From: Cohnella mopanensis
GTDB lineage: Bacteria > Bacillota > Bacilli > Paenibacillales > Paenibacillaceae
Direction: 5' to 3'
DNA length: 64,000 bases
Assembly (NCBI RefSeq): GCF_022352055.1
Contig: NZ_JAKRWM010000006.1
Span: 62,001-126,000 of the forward strand
In this document: positions 17,752 to 25,245 of the stretch, piece by piece
Layout of the letters: the number at the start of each line of letters is the position of its first letter
How positions within the stretch are numbered: the stretch's first letter is position 1
The notes under the pieces: generated by a model
Databases searched by the model: none
What the model saw: the letters and a program-made list of their open reading frames with translations, nothing else
What the model was told of the DNA's origin: nothing
Made by a program: the position numbers and the translations under genes

Positions 17752-17871
17752 CTCGTTCAGCCCCCCTTTATCCAAGATCATCGCACAATATTAGATAAAC
17801 GGACAAGAATCCTGCGTCCTAGATTCAAGTGCTCTATCATTTCACGTCACTTACCGGTAACTTTCTCACCC

Positions 17872-18057
17872 TAGCGGCACGCCGTACCGCTATTTGGCCA
17901 CTTGGCAGTGATTTTTCCGTGATAGCGGCATGCCGTGCCGTTGTTATTCTAAAACCCCTGCAAATGGGATGATCCCCCTGTATTTAGAGGTATGTGGTGC
18001 CGCTAAAGCAAGAATGAAAGGGCGTTAAGGTTGCAATAGCGGTACTCCACGCCGTTA
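17872..18057. repeat. Cluster of four 21-bp near-palindromic repeats
   Basis: Four copies begin at 17872, 17923, 17985 and 18037, each 20-21 bases, reading roughly TAGCGGYAYGCC then GTRCCGYTA. Copy 1 is almost a perfect palindrome; copy 3 differs from the consensus at three positions and copy 4 at about five. Spacing is 51, 62 and 52 bases. The fourth copy contains the stop codon of the DUF559-like gene. The rest of the 300-base gap between the sugar dehydrogenase and the nuclease gene shows nothing else recognisable. Confidence 0.8.
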
Positions 18058-18723
18058 TCCGAGGAAAAGAGACCTGCCTCGCAAGGTTGCCCGGTAGCTC
18101 CGAGCCCGGACTGAACCCGATGTTACTTCTAACAAATCCATTCCCACCAGTTCGTGCAGCAAATTTCTAACGTGCCGACTCCCTGCTCCTAACTGGAGAC
18201 ACGCTTCCTCAGGGGTAAACGGTCTCGCTAATCGATTCGCCAATCGCATGATCTCCTTCTGTTTCAAAGTTAGGGGCGACGATAGATGATGGATCCCTCC
18301 ATATAGCTTCCCTATGATTTGTAGCAGATTTTGGCGGCACTGAAGAGGGCGTTCTTTAATAGCGTCAAGTGAAAACCGAAAAATACGCCAATCGTCATGC
18401 ATAAGCTGATTGTGTCTGTCCAATTCATAATCGAAACCGCGCCGAGTAATATTCTTCGCGTGGGAGCTGAAATCATCTACTTCAAAGCCGAGCCGATAAG
18501 GAGAACGAATGTAAGCCAAGTCGAGATAGTATGAGCTATTGCGAAGATTAGGCACTTCATATTCCGCCTGAAGAAATTCCAGGTTCCCAATAGCTGGCCA
18601 CCAAACTTCCTCAACGAACAGCTTCTCCGCAAAAGCATGGCCTTCCTTCAACCTGCGGAACGACTCTCCACTTCGCTTCTTGCGCTGACCGGCTAACCAT
18701 CTTTTGTGAAGCTCATCAAACAT
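18055..18723 (-). CDS. DUF559-like endonuclease-fold protein with winged-helix tail
   Basis: 222 residues. Residues about 60-130 match the DUF559/Vsr-like nuclease pattern: 'YYLDLAYI', then 'LGFEVDDFSSH', then 'FDYELDRHNQLMHDDWRIFRFS', giving the D...E-x-D...R order of a PD-(D/E)xK site. The last 75 residues look like a winged helix (LTLKQKEIMRL...). The start MFDELHKRW follows GGAGAGGG; the longer frame is rejected because a terminator hairpin (18757-18795) lies within it. Physiological role unknown; a stand-alone nuclease or a repurposed DNA-binding protein are both possible. Confidence 0.65.
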   Translation of the reverse strand: MFDELHKRWLAGQRKKRSGESFRRLKEGHAFAEKLFVEEVWWPAIGNLEFLQAEYEVPNLRNSSYYLDLAYIRSPYRLGFEVDDFSSHAKNITRRGFDYELDRHNQLMHDDWRIFRFSLDAIKERPLQCRQNLLQIIGKLYGGIHHLSSPLTLKQKEIMRLANRLARPFTPEEACLQLGAGSRHVRNLLHELVGMDLLEVTSGSVRARSYRATLRGRSLFLG

Positions 18724-18756
18724 AGCCACCCTCTCCTCCATGACAATCGTAAGCAA

Positions 18757-18795
18757 CAAAAAACCGCGTCTTCCCCACAAGGGGATAAACGCGGT
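18757..18795 (-). terminator. Terminator of the fixABCX operon
   Basis: ACCGCGT...CCCC, loop ACAA, GGGG...ACGCGGT form a long stem; on the minus strand it is followed by TTTTTTG. It lies 100 bases beyond the last fix-linked gene. Confidence 0.8.
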
Positions 18796-18892
18796 GTGCT
18801 TCACTCGCCAAATAAATATATTACTACTAAAATAATGCAACCTCAGCGAATTGTCACGAACTTTCGTAGACGCCTACTAATAAGCGCTGAAG

Positions 18893-19039
18893 TCACGCCT
18901 CTTGCATCCTCAGCCTCTCGCCATACTCCCAGCTGCTGAAATGGTCTTCCCAAATAATATGATACAGGTTGTCGTGAATTTCGATGATGATTCCTTTGGT
19001 GCCGTCCTGTACATAAACGACTTTATCGCCAACTTTCAT
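18893..19039 (-). CDS. Small conserved protein downstream of fixX
   Basis: 48 residues, MKVGDKVVYVQDG..., mostly beta strand with a KOW/SH3-like look (VGDKVVYVQDGTKGIIIEI). The ATG is preceded by a GGGGTGGGGAGCAGG ribosome site and starts 17 bases after the fixX stop, so it is probably the last cistron of the fix operon. No function recognised; a small ligand- or nucleic-acid-binding barrel is a guess. Confidence 0.65.
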   Translation of the reverse strand: MKVGDKVVYVQDGTKGIIIEIHDNLYHIIWEDHFSSWEYGERLRMQEA

Positions 19040-19056
19040 CCTGCTCCCCACCCCTG

Positions 19057-19371
19057 TCACCCGAGTCGAAAGACGATTCCATGCCCGCCCTTTGGATATA
19101 CCCATTTGATGTTCTGATGCGGACAACCTATGCGGCAGCTTCCGCATTCATGACAGCCCTCATAGCCGACATGCATGCGAACTTCCTCCCACTTATAGAC
19201 TTCAGCCGGGCAGAAAATCGTGCAAATTTTATCCGGACAGTTGGTCATGCATATTTCCGTGTCCATGACATGTAAGTGAGACTGCGTGTCGGCATTGAAC
19301 CTGAGCAAATATTGCTTTTCTTCGATGCTTGCCGCCTTATCATTAGCGGCGACAGCTTGCGGATCGCCCAT
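19057..19371 (-). CDS. fixX: Ferredoxin-like protein FixX
   Basis: 104 residues. The C-terminal half has the iron-sulfur pattern C-x-x-x-C-P (CTIFCPAEVY) and CHECGSCRIGCPHQNIKW, as in FixX, which carries electrons from the flavoprotein FixC. The ATG overlaps the fixC stop (TGATG); the longer frame only reads back into fixC. Confidence 0.9.
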   Translation of the reverse strand: MGDPQAVAANDKAASIEEKQYLLRFNADTQSHLHVMDTEICMTNCPDKICTIFCPAEVYKWEEVRMHVGYEGCHECGSCRIGCPHQNIKWVYPKGGHGIVFRLG

Positions 19372-20666
19372 CACTTCATCACCTTCCATGCCCGGATCAG
19401 ATCTCGGGCAATCTTGAATTTCTGCTTCGCCGGACCGATATCTCTCCATATTTTTTTCTGCTTTTCCCGCTTCGACGCTCCGTCCACGGTCAGCATCTGG
19501 CTAGCCGCGCGGTTCATCATCGGAATGTACTGCTCGAAGTACTGAGGGAACTTATCGAAATGGTGGGTCGCGTCCTTATACTTCTTCAGATCCTGTCCGA
19601 CGAAGCTGCCCATCAGCTTCTTCCGGTACTCATCCAGCGACGCCTCCGAGAAGTCTCCGCGCCCCATTGCCGCAACGATCGTATCCGCGGCCAATCTGCC
19701 CGAAGTCATCGCCATGTTCGAGCCTTCGCGATGGATCGCGTTGACGAGCTGCGCCGCATCGCCGACCACGAGCACTCCCGCCGCTACGACCTTCGGCATG
19801 GAATGATACCCGCCCTCCGGGATCAAATGCGCTAAATACTCCTGCGGCTCGGCGTTTTGAATGTAGGGCCGGATCATCGGATGCGTTTTCACGTATTCCA
19901 TCAATTCGTAAGGCTTTATCTTATGCTTGATAAGTCCCGAAAGTAACGTGCCGACGCCGATGCTAAGCGTATCTTTGTTCGTGTATAGAAATCCTGTGCC
20001 CAGTATGCCCTTGGTCGCATCTCCGAACAGCTCGATCGTGCAGCCTTGGCCTTCTTCCAAGTTAAAGCGGTCCTCGATGATCTTCTTGTCGAGTTTCAGA
20101 ACCTCCATCGTGGCAAGCGCCACTTCATCCGGTCGGAACTCCTTATGAAAGCCTAGTGATTTGGCTAACAAGGAATTTACTCCGTCCGCCAGCACGACCA
20201 CGTCGGCTCGCAGCTCACCATCCGGACGGTCGGTGCGCACACCAACGACTTTGCCGTTCTCCACGATGCATTCCAATACGACCGTTTCGTTAAGGAGCAA
20301 TGCGCCTTTCTCTACCGCCTTAGAAGCGAACCATTGATCGAACTTGGCGCGAAGCACGGTGAAATTGTTGAACGGCTCCGATGCCCACTCCATTCCTTTG
20401 TACGAGAACGTCACGGCCGACGACTTATCCATCATCATGAATCTTTGCTCCACGATCGGACGTTCCAGCGGCGCTTCCTTGTGGAAATCCGGCACGATTT
20501 CCTCCATCATTTTGCGATAGAGTACGCCTCCCATGACGTTCTTAGAGCCGGGGTACTCTCCTCTCTCGATGAGCAGCACGTTCACGCCCGCTTTGGCAAG
20601 CTCGTAGGCGCAAGCAATTCCGGCTGGACCCGCTCCTACGACGATGGCATCAAACTTTTCCGGCAT
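19371..20666 (-). CDS. fixC: FixC flavoprotein, electron transfer flavoprotein-quinone oxidoreductase family
   Basis: 431 residues. FAD-binding GxGxxG at the N-terminus (VVGAGPAGIACAYELAKAG), a second FAD motif 'VLADGVNS' and 'GVLVVGDAAQLVNAIHREGSN' near 290-310. FixC takes electrons from FixAB and passes them to quinone, working with FixX at the membrane. It overlaps fixB by 17 bases and fixX by three. Confidence 0.92.
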   Translation of the reverse strand: MPEKFDAIVVGAGPAGIACAYELAKAGVNVLLIERGEYPGSKNVMGGVLYRKMMEEIVPDFHKEAPLERPIVEQRFMMMDKSSAVTFSYKGMEWASEPFNNFTVLRAKFDQWFASKAVEKGALLLNETVVLECIVENGKVVGVRTDRPDGELRADVVVLADGVNSLLAKSLGFHKEFRPDEVALATMEVLKLDKKIIEDRFNLEEGQGCTIELFGDATKGILGTGFLYTNKDTLSIGVGTLLSGLIKHKIKPYELMEYVKTHPMIRPYIQNAEPQEYLAHLIPEGGYHSMPKVVAAGVLVVGDAAQLVNAIHREGSNMAMTSGRLAADTIVAAMGRGDFSEASLDEYRKKLMGSFVGQDLKKYKDATHHFDKFPQYFEQYIPMMNRAASQMLTVDGASKREKQKKIWRDIGPAKQKFKIARDLIRAWKVMK

Positions 20667-21684
20667 CGGCCTCTTCCTTTCTTCCTAGCGCGGTTTTGAA
20701 TGCTTCCGTAAGCATAGGAACGATCGTTAGCGCATCCCCTACGATTCCATAGTGGGAGGACTGGAAGATCGGAGCTGACGGGTCTTTGTTAATAGCGATA
20801 ATAAGTCCAGAGTTCTGCATGCCGACCAAGTGCTGAATTGCCCCGGAAATACCGATGGCAAAATAAATTTTCGGAGTGACCGTCACCCCGGTCTGGCCGA
20901 CTTGATGATGATGCGGGATCCAGCCGGCTTCCACCACGTCACGACTAGCCCCAACCGCCGCTCCTAACGTTTCCGCCAACTGATGGACGACCTGGAATCC
21001 CGCCGGCCCGCCTAACCCTTTACCTCCGGCAACGATAATGTCCGCCTCGTCGATCCGCACGTGTTGGGTCGTAGAACGAACGATTTCTAGCACTTTCGTG
21101 CGAATATCATCTTCCGTAATCGGAATGCACTCCTCGATGATAACGCCGGACGCCTTCTCGTTGCGGGGCAGCGCTTTCATAACCTTAGGTCGGACGGTAG
21201 CCATTTGCGGTCGATATTTCTTGCATAGTATCGTCGCCATGATGTTGCCGCCGAACGCGGGACGGCTGGCAAGAAGCAGTCCCGTATCCTCTTCCACGTC
21301 TAGCTGAGTCGTATCCGCAGTTAAACCCGTAGGCAAGTCCGTGGCTACCGCACTAGCCAAATCCTTTCCCGTAGAAGTGGCGCCGTATAGAAGAATTTCC
21401 GGTTTATGCTTTTCGACGCACGCCAGCATGGCTCTCATATACGTCTCCGTCCGATAAAACCGATAGATCGGGACGTCGTACACATAAACTTTGTCTGCCC
21501 CATATTCAAACACGGTTTGCGCGAGCTCTTGAACGTTGTCCCCGATCAATACTCCGGCAAGCTCTGTTTTCCTCTTATCCGCAAGCACTCTACCGGCACC
21601 CAATAGCTCGAGAGATACCTTTGCGACAGCACCGTCCTTTTCTTCGATGAACACCCATACTCCGCGATAATCTTCGAAGTTCAA
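20650..21684 (-). CDS. fixB: Electron transfer flavoprotein alpha subunit FixB
   Basis: 344 residues from a TTG start (LNFEDYRGVWVFIEEKDG) placed behind GGAGGGGGAG and overlapping the fixA stop by four bases (TTGA). The C-terminal FAD domain is intact: 'GGKGLGGPAGFQVVHQLAETLGAAVGASR', 'VGQTGVTVTPKIYFAIGISGAIQH' and 'IAINKDPSAPIFQ' segments. It pairs with FixA. Confidence 0.92.
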   Translation of the reverse strand: MNFEDYRGVWVFIEEKDGAVAKVSLELLGAGRVLADKRKTELAGVLIGDNVQELAQTVFEYGADKVYVYDVPIYRFYRTETYMRAMLACVEKHKPEILLYGATSTGKDLASAVATDLPTGLTADTTQLDVEEDTGLLLASRPAFGGNIMATILCKKYRPQMATVRPKVMKALPRNEKASGVIIEECIPITEDDIRTKVLEIVRSTTQHVRIDEADIIVAGGKGLGGPAGFQVVHQLAETLGAAVGASRDVVEAGWIPHHHQVGQTGVTVTPKIYFAIGISGAIQHLVGMQNSGLIIAINKDPSAPIFQSSHYGIVGDALTIVPMLTEAFKTALGRKEEADAGKV

Positions 21685-22517
21685 TTCGCTCCCCCTCCCG
21701 CCCCTGCTTCGAAAAGTTCCTTGCGAGCTAACACGACATCGAGCAGTTGTCGAATTTGATCCTCGGGTTCTCCTTCCAGCACTTTCCCGCCCTGAGGCTT
21801 CTGAGGTGCCCATACCGAGCTTACGATCGTCGGCGAACCCTTTAATCCAAGCTGCGTCTTGTCGATTTCGCCCAGATCGCTAACCGCCCAAATATTAGGC
21901 TTGTAGCGCGCAGCCCTAAGCATGTTCGGAAGCGTGGAATAAGGAACTTCGTTAATCTCTTTCTCGACCGAGAACAGGCAAGGCAACGTCGATCGGATGA
22001 CCTCGTATCCGTCCTCCAGCTTCCTGTGCACGATTGCGTAACCTTCCGCTCGATTGACTTCGACTACTTTGTTAACCGATGTCAACGGCGGCATATCTAA
22101 CCTGCGGGCGATTCCCGGTCCGACTTGGCCGGTATCTCCGTCGATCGTCATTTTCCCGCAAATGATCAGATCGATCGGGCGGATAAGCGCGATCTTCTCC
22201 AACGCTTTCGTCAACGCGTAACTGGTGGCAAGCGTATCCGCTCCCGCGAACGCCCTGTCCGTAATCATATAACCCTCGTCCGCTCCGATCTCGATACATT
22301 TGCGTATCGCTTTAACTGCCGGAGGAGGACCCATCGTCAGAACGGAGACTACCCCGCCATAACGAGCTCTTAACCTGACCGCCTCTTCTACCGCGTGGGA
22401 ATCGTAAGGATTCAAGATCGCCGGGGCGCTTGAGCGATCCATCGTATTGGTCTTAGGGTTCATCTTGATGATCTTCGTATCCGGCACTTGCTTAATGCAG
22501 GCAACGATATGCAGCAA
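21681..22517 (-). CDS. fixA: Electron transfer flavoprotein beta subunit FixA
   Basis: 278 residues opening LHIVACIKQVPDT. 'IDGDTGQVGPGIARRLDMP' is the ETF-beta signature. FixA receives electrons from NADH in the FixABCX complex, which can bifurcate them between quinone and ferredoxin or flavodoxin. The start is TTG close behind AGGGTGAGGAG. First gene of the fixABCX operon. Nitrogenase genes are not in the window, so the ferredoxin consumer is unknown. Confidence 0.92.
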   Translation of the reverse strand: MLHIVACIKQVPDTKIIKMNPKTNTMDRSSAPAILNPYDSHAVEEAVRLRARYGGVVSVLTMGPPPAVKAIRKCIEIGADEGYMITDRAFAGADTLATSYALTKALEKIALIRPIDLIICGKMTIDGDTGQVGPGIARRLDMPPLTSVNKVVEVNRAEGYAIVHRKLEDGYEVIRSTLPCLFSVEKEINEVPYSTLPNMLRAARYKPNIWAVSDLGEIDKTQLGLKGSPTIVSSVWAPQKPQGGKVLEGEPEDQIRQLLDVVLARKELFEAGAGGGAN

Positions 22518-22649
22518 TGCTCCTCACCCTTTCCGCTCTAACCGGATTGCCGGTTCAACCGTTCAATCTTATCTATATTAGAACAATGGGAAGATCATGA
22601 CTTGGTTTGTCCATGAATCATGAATCATTGCTAATAAAAATTTAAACGC

Positions 22650-22688
22650 AAAAAAGAGCCCACGGACAACTATGTCCATGAGCTCTTA
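22650..22688 (-). terminator. Terminator after ctaM
   Basis: AAAGAGCCCACGGACA pairs with TGTCCATGAGCTCTT around a four-base loop; on the minus strand a run of T follows. It closes the ctaG-ctaM transcript. Confidence 0.85.
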
Positions 22689-22699
22689 ATGATTATACC

Positions 22700-23170
22700 T
22701 TAACCAAATATAGCGTCGATTACCGGCTTCGTATGCCCGCCTGGGTAACAAATATACAAGAGAACATATACGGTTACTCCCGTGATAACGGTAGCAAACC
22801 AGATCATCGCCGTAATTCTACCCCATTTGCGGTGTTTGGCGAAGCTTTTGCGGAAGGCCAGCGTTAGCGTCGTAATTCCGAATACCGCAGCTACTGTCGC
22901 TAACACGATGTGAAACAGCAAGAAAACCAAGTATACCGTCTTCAAGCTTTCCGGTCCGTTAAACATCGTATTACCGATGAAGATAGTCCGGGATACATAG
23001 ATGATAAAGAACAGAGAAGCCGCAATAGCCGCCGCTATCATAACCTTCTCGTGCGCTTCTCTTTTTTTCTTAATAATCAATCGCCAACCGATGGCTACCA
23101 ATATCCCACTGATCAAGATAAAACTAGTGCTGACCATCGGGAAAATATCATACCACGACATTACCTTCAC
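22700..23170 (-). CDS. ctaM: DUF420 membrane protein, cytochrome oxidase assembly factor CtaM-like
   Basis: 156 residues, four or five membrane helices, with conserved histidines in 'REAHEKVM', 'VFLLFHIVLA' and 'FAKHRKWGR'. DUF420 proteins (YozB in B. subtilis, CtaM in S. aureus) are needed for maturation of heme-copper oxidases. It is next to ctaG at the end of the caa3 operon. The GTG start has no well-spaced ribosome site; an ATG three codons in is an alternative. Confidence 0.82.
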   Translation of the reverse strand: MKVMSWYDIFPMVSTSFILISGILVAIGWRLIIKKKREAHEKVMIAAAIAASLFFIIYVSRTIFIGNTMFNGPESLKTVYLVFLLFHIVLATVAAVFGITTLTLAFRKSFAKHRKWGRITAMIWFATVITGVTVYVLLYICYPGGHTKPVIDAIFG

Positions 23171-23263
23171 CCGCTCTATCGTCTTTACATGCTTTACAAC
23201 CTATTGTACCCGTCCAGGCGGCTTTGTTCAAACGTTTCGGCGCTCCGTCACAGATTGTTAATA

Positions 23264-24175
23264 TTAATCTATTAACGGTTTTGCAATAGGGGTAGGAGTC
23301 TGATCCTCTTCTTGAGCGCGCTCTCTGCGATACCATTGCATGAACACGGTGTAGAGGGCTGCCGCATTCACGAATTCCTGCAACAGCTTCATAACGATAC
23401 CGCCCAGCTGCTGGTCGTCCTTGCCACTCATCATGTTAAAGAACATCGGCCCTTCGAATTTGGTGAGCAATTCCGAAGGATCTCCCGACATGCAATAACC
23501 CATCGCTTTCACCCAGACTTGCGGATCGTTATACACCGCGAATAAGGGGCTGCTCGCGAAAATAATCATTGCGCACGCCGGGGTCAAAAGCAAACCGCCC
23601 ATGAAAATATATCCCAGCGTGAGCATATGCGACATGCGTCTCCATTCCGGAACCGGACAGTATACATGCCACCACATCATGATAGACGAGATCAGTAAGA
23701 GCGCATAATAAAGTCTGTGCACCGTATAATGCGTCATGATCCAGTCATGGTTATCCGGCATGTGATAGAACGAGAACAGCAACGTGAATAGCCCTAAACA
23801 GATAATCGGGTTCATCAGGATACGAAATACTTTTCCTCTCCAGAAGTTAGCTCGGAAGAGCCTTCTCCAAGCCCAGTCCGGTATTCCGTATATCAGCATT
23901 GGCGGTACAAGAATGTATGCAATCGCCATATTTGTCATATGGAAAGTAAACATCAAGTGCCCCATCAAGCTCAGAGGCCCGCCTTGCGTTAAATACAGCA
24001 AAACAATCGAAAGCCAGAATGCCAGTTGACGAGAGACAGAAACCGGAGCACTACCCGCAAAACGATGTCTCCAAGGACCAATGACGAACGTATACAACAC
24101 GATAATCGCCATCATGAAGATCATGAACAGCGGACTCCACAAGTCGCGGAAGGAAAAGTACTCTAATCCCCACAT
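23264..24175 (-). CDS. ctaG: Cytochrome c oxidase assembly factor CtaG
   Basis: 303 residues with about seven membrane helices, opening MWGLEYFSFRDLWSP; the C-terminal 'LGGIVMKLLQEFVNAAALYTVFMQWYRRE' region matches the CtaG_caa3 family (PF09678). CtaG is required for assembly of the caa3 oxidase, probably copper delivery to subunit I. GGGAGG lies nine bases before the chosen ATG. A hairpin at 24244-24278 separates it from the structural genes. Confidence 0.9.
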   Translation of the reverse strand: MWGLEYFSFRDLWSPLFMIFMMAIIVLYTFVIGPWRHRFAGSAPVSVSRQLAFWLSIVLLYLTQGGPLSLMGHLMFTFHMTNMAIAYILVPPMLIYGIPDWAWRRLFRANFWRGKVFRILMNPIICLGLFTLLFSFYHMPDNHDWIMTHYTVHRLYYALLLISSIMMWWHVYCPVPEWRRMSHMLTLGYIFMGGLLLTPACAMIIFASSPLFAVYNDPQVWVKAMGYCMSGDPSELLTKFEGPMFFNMMSGKDDQQLGGIVMKLLQEFVNAAALYTVFMQWYRRERAQEEDQTPTPIAKPLID

Positions 24176-24243
24176 TACCGTCAGCCTCCCTTCAGAATGC
24201 GACAACTAAGCGAACCATCCATTGGCGCTTTGTTGTCTTCATT

Positions 24244-24278
24244 AAAAAAGAGAGGTCGGATTATGGCCCGCCTCTCTT
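24244..24278 (-). terminator. Hairpin with T run between ctaF and ctaG
   Basis: AAGAGAGG (24248-24255) pairs with CCTCTCTT (24271-24278); on the minus strand the stem is followed by TTTTTT. It is inside the cta gene string and may reduce or stop read-through into ctaG and ctaM. Confidence 0.75.
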
Positions 24279-24296
24279 CTGTTTATTGCTAATTGG

Positions 24297-24620
24297 TTAC
24301 CACCAAACCCAGTAAACTGCCATGATCACCATAGTGAACACAACGAAAGCTCCCGAGATGATTCCGATAATCGGAAACAGATGTCCGCGATCCTTCATAT
24401 GCATCCAGAATGCCATTTGAATGAAGACTTGGACAACCGCCATCCCAACAAGAATAATATACGTGAACGTTGTATTGATCTCGCCTGCAGCAACGGCTGC
24501 GAATGCGATTATCGTAAGAGCAAGAGACAGAACGAACCCGACGATATGTTTCTTCGGTCCTTCTACCTTATGGCGCTTAGTTACATTACCGGTAGCCGCG
24601 TGGTCATGATTGCTCGACAT
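24297..24620 (-). CDS. ctaF: Cytochrome c oxidase subunit IV
   Basis: 107 residues, three membrane helices; 'VGFVLSLALTIIAFAAV' and 'VVQVFIQMAFWMHMKD' are the COX4_pro/CyoD-type pattern. Subunit of the caa3 oxidase; four bases separate it from ctaE. Confidence 0.9.
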   Translation of the reverse strand: MSSNHDHAATGNVTKRHKVEGPKKHIVGFVLSLALTIIAFAAVAAGEINTTFTYIILVGMAVVQVFIQMAFWMHMKDRGHLFPIIGIISGAFVVFTMVIMAVYWVWW

Positions 24621-24624
24621 GAGA

Positions 24625-25245
24625 TTAGCCCACCTTTCCCATCAAGTAAACAACGGTGAAGATGAATACCCAGACAACGTCGATGAAATGCCAGTAAATA
24701 GCAGAAATATATACTTTCGGCGCCGTTACGACAGTTAAACCTTTTTTCAAAACTTGACCGATGACGAGTGAAATCCATACTACCCCGAAGGCAACGTGCG
24801 CGCCGTGGAACCCGACTAACGTATAGAACGAGGAGCTGAATGCGCTTGTCGTAAATTTATGACCTTCATGGACATACTCGAAGAATTCATAAATCTCTAG
24901 GCCTAGGAAGCTGAGTCCAAGCAAGATCGTAACGATCAACCATCCGACCATTGCCTTTTTCTTATGAAGATGTAAGGCTTGAACCGCGAATACGCTCGTC
25001 AAGCTTGAAGTCAACAAGATCATTGTTGCCGCGAATACCATCGGAAGCTTAAACAACTCGTTGGCTGATGGGCCGTCCCCGATGTTATGGCGTAGAGCTA
25101 AGAAAGCAGCGAACAAAGTTCCGAACAATACGGTTTCCGCGCCGAGGAACAACCAGAAACCCAAAATATTATTACGTGCCTGCAATGTCGCTTTTTCGGG
25201 CTCATGCGGCAATTGTCCATCTACTGCGTGATCATGTGCGCTCAT
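24625..25245 (-). CDS. ctaE: Cytochrome c oxidase subunit III
   Basis: 206 residues, five membrane helices. 'LGFWLFLGAETVLFGTLFAAF' and the C-terminal 'GFHGAHVAFGVVW' and 'YWHFIDVVWVFIFTVVYL' are typical. The ATG sits behind GAAAGGAGTG and overlaps the ctaD stop (ATGA); the longer frame is a shadow of ctaD. Confidence 0.93.
   Translation of the reverse strand: MSAHDHAVDGQLPHEPEKATLQARNNILGFWLFLGAETVLFGTLFAAFLALRHNIGDGPSANELFKLPMVFAATMILLTSSLTSVFAVQALHLHKKKAMVGWLIVTILLGLSFLGLEIYEFFEYVHEGHKFTTSAFSSSFYTLVGFHGAHVAFGVVWISLVIGQVLKKGLTVVTAPKVYISAIYWHFIDVVWVFIFTVVYLMGKVG

Noticed and set aside
18724..18840. N-terminal extension of the DUF559-like protein
   Set aside because: The added region contains the fix operon terminator and has no ribosome site; the ATG at 18723 does.
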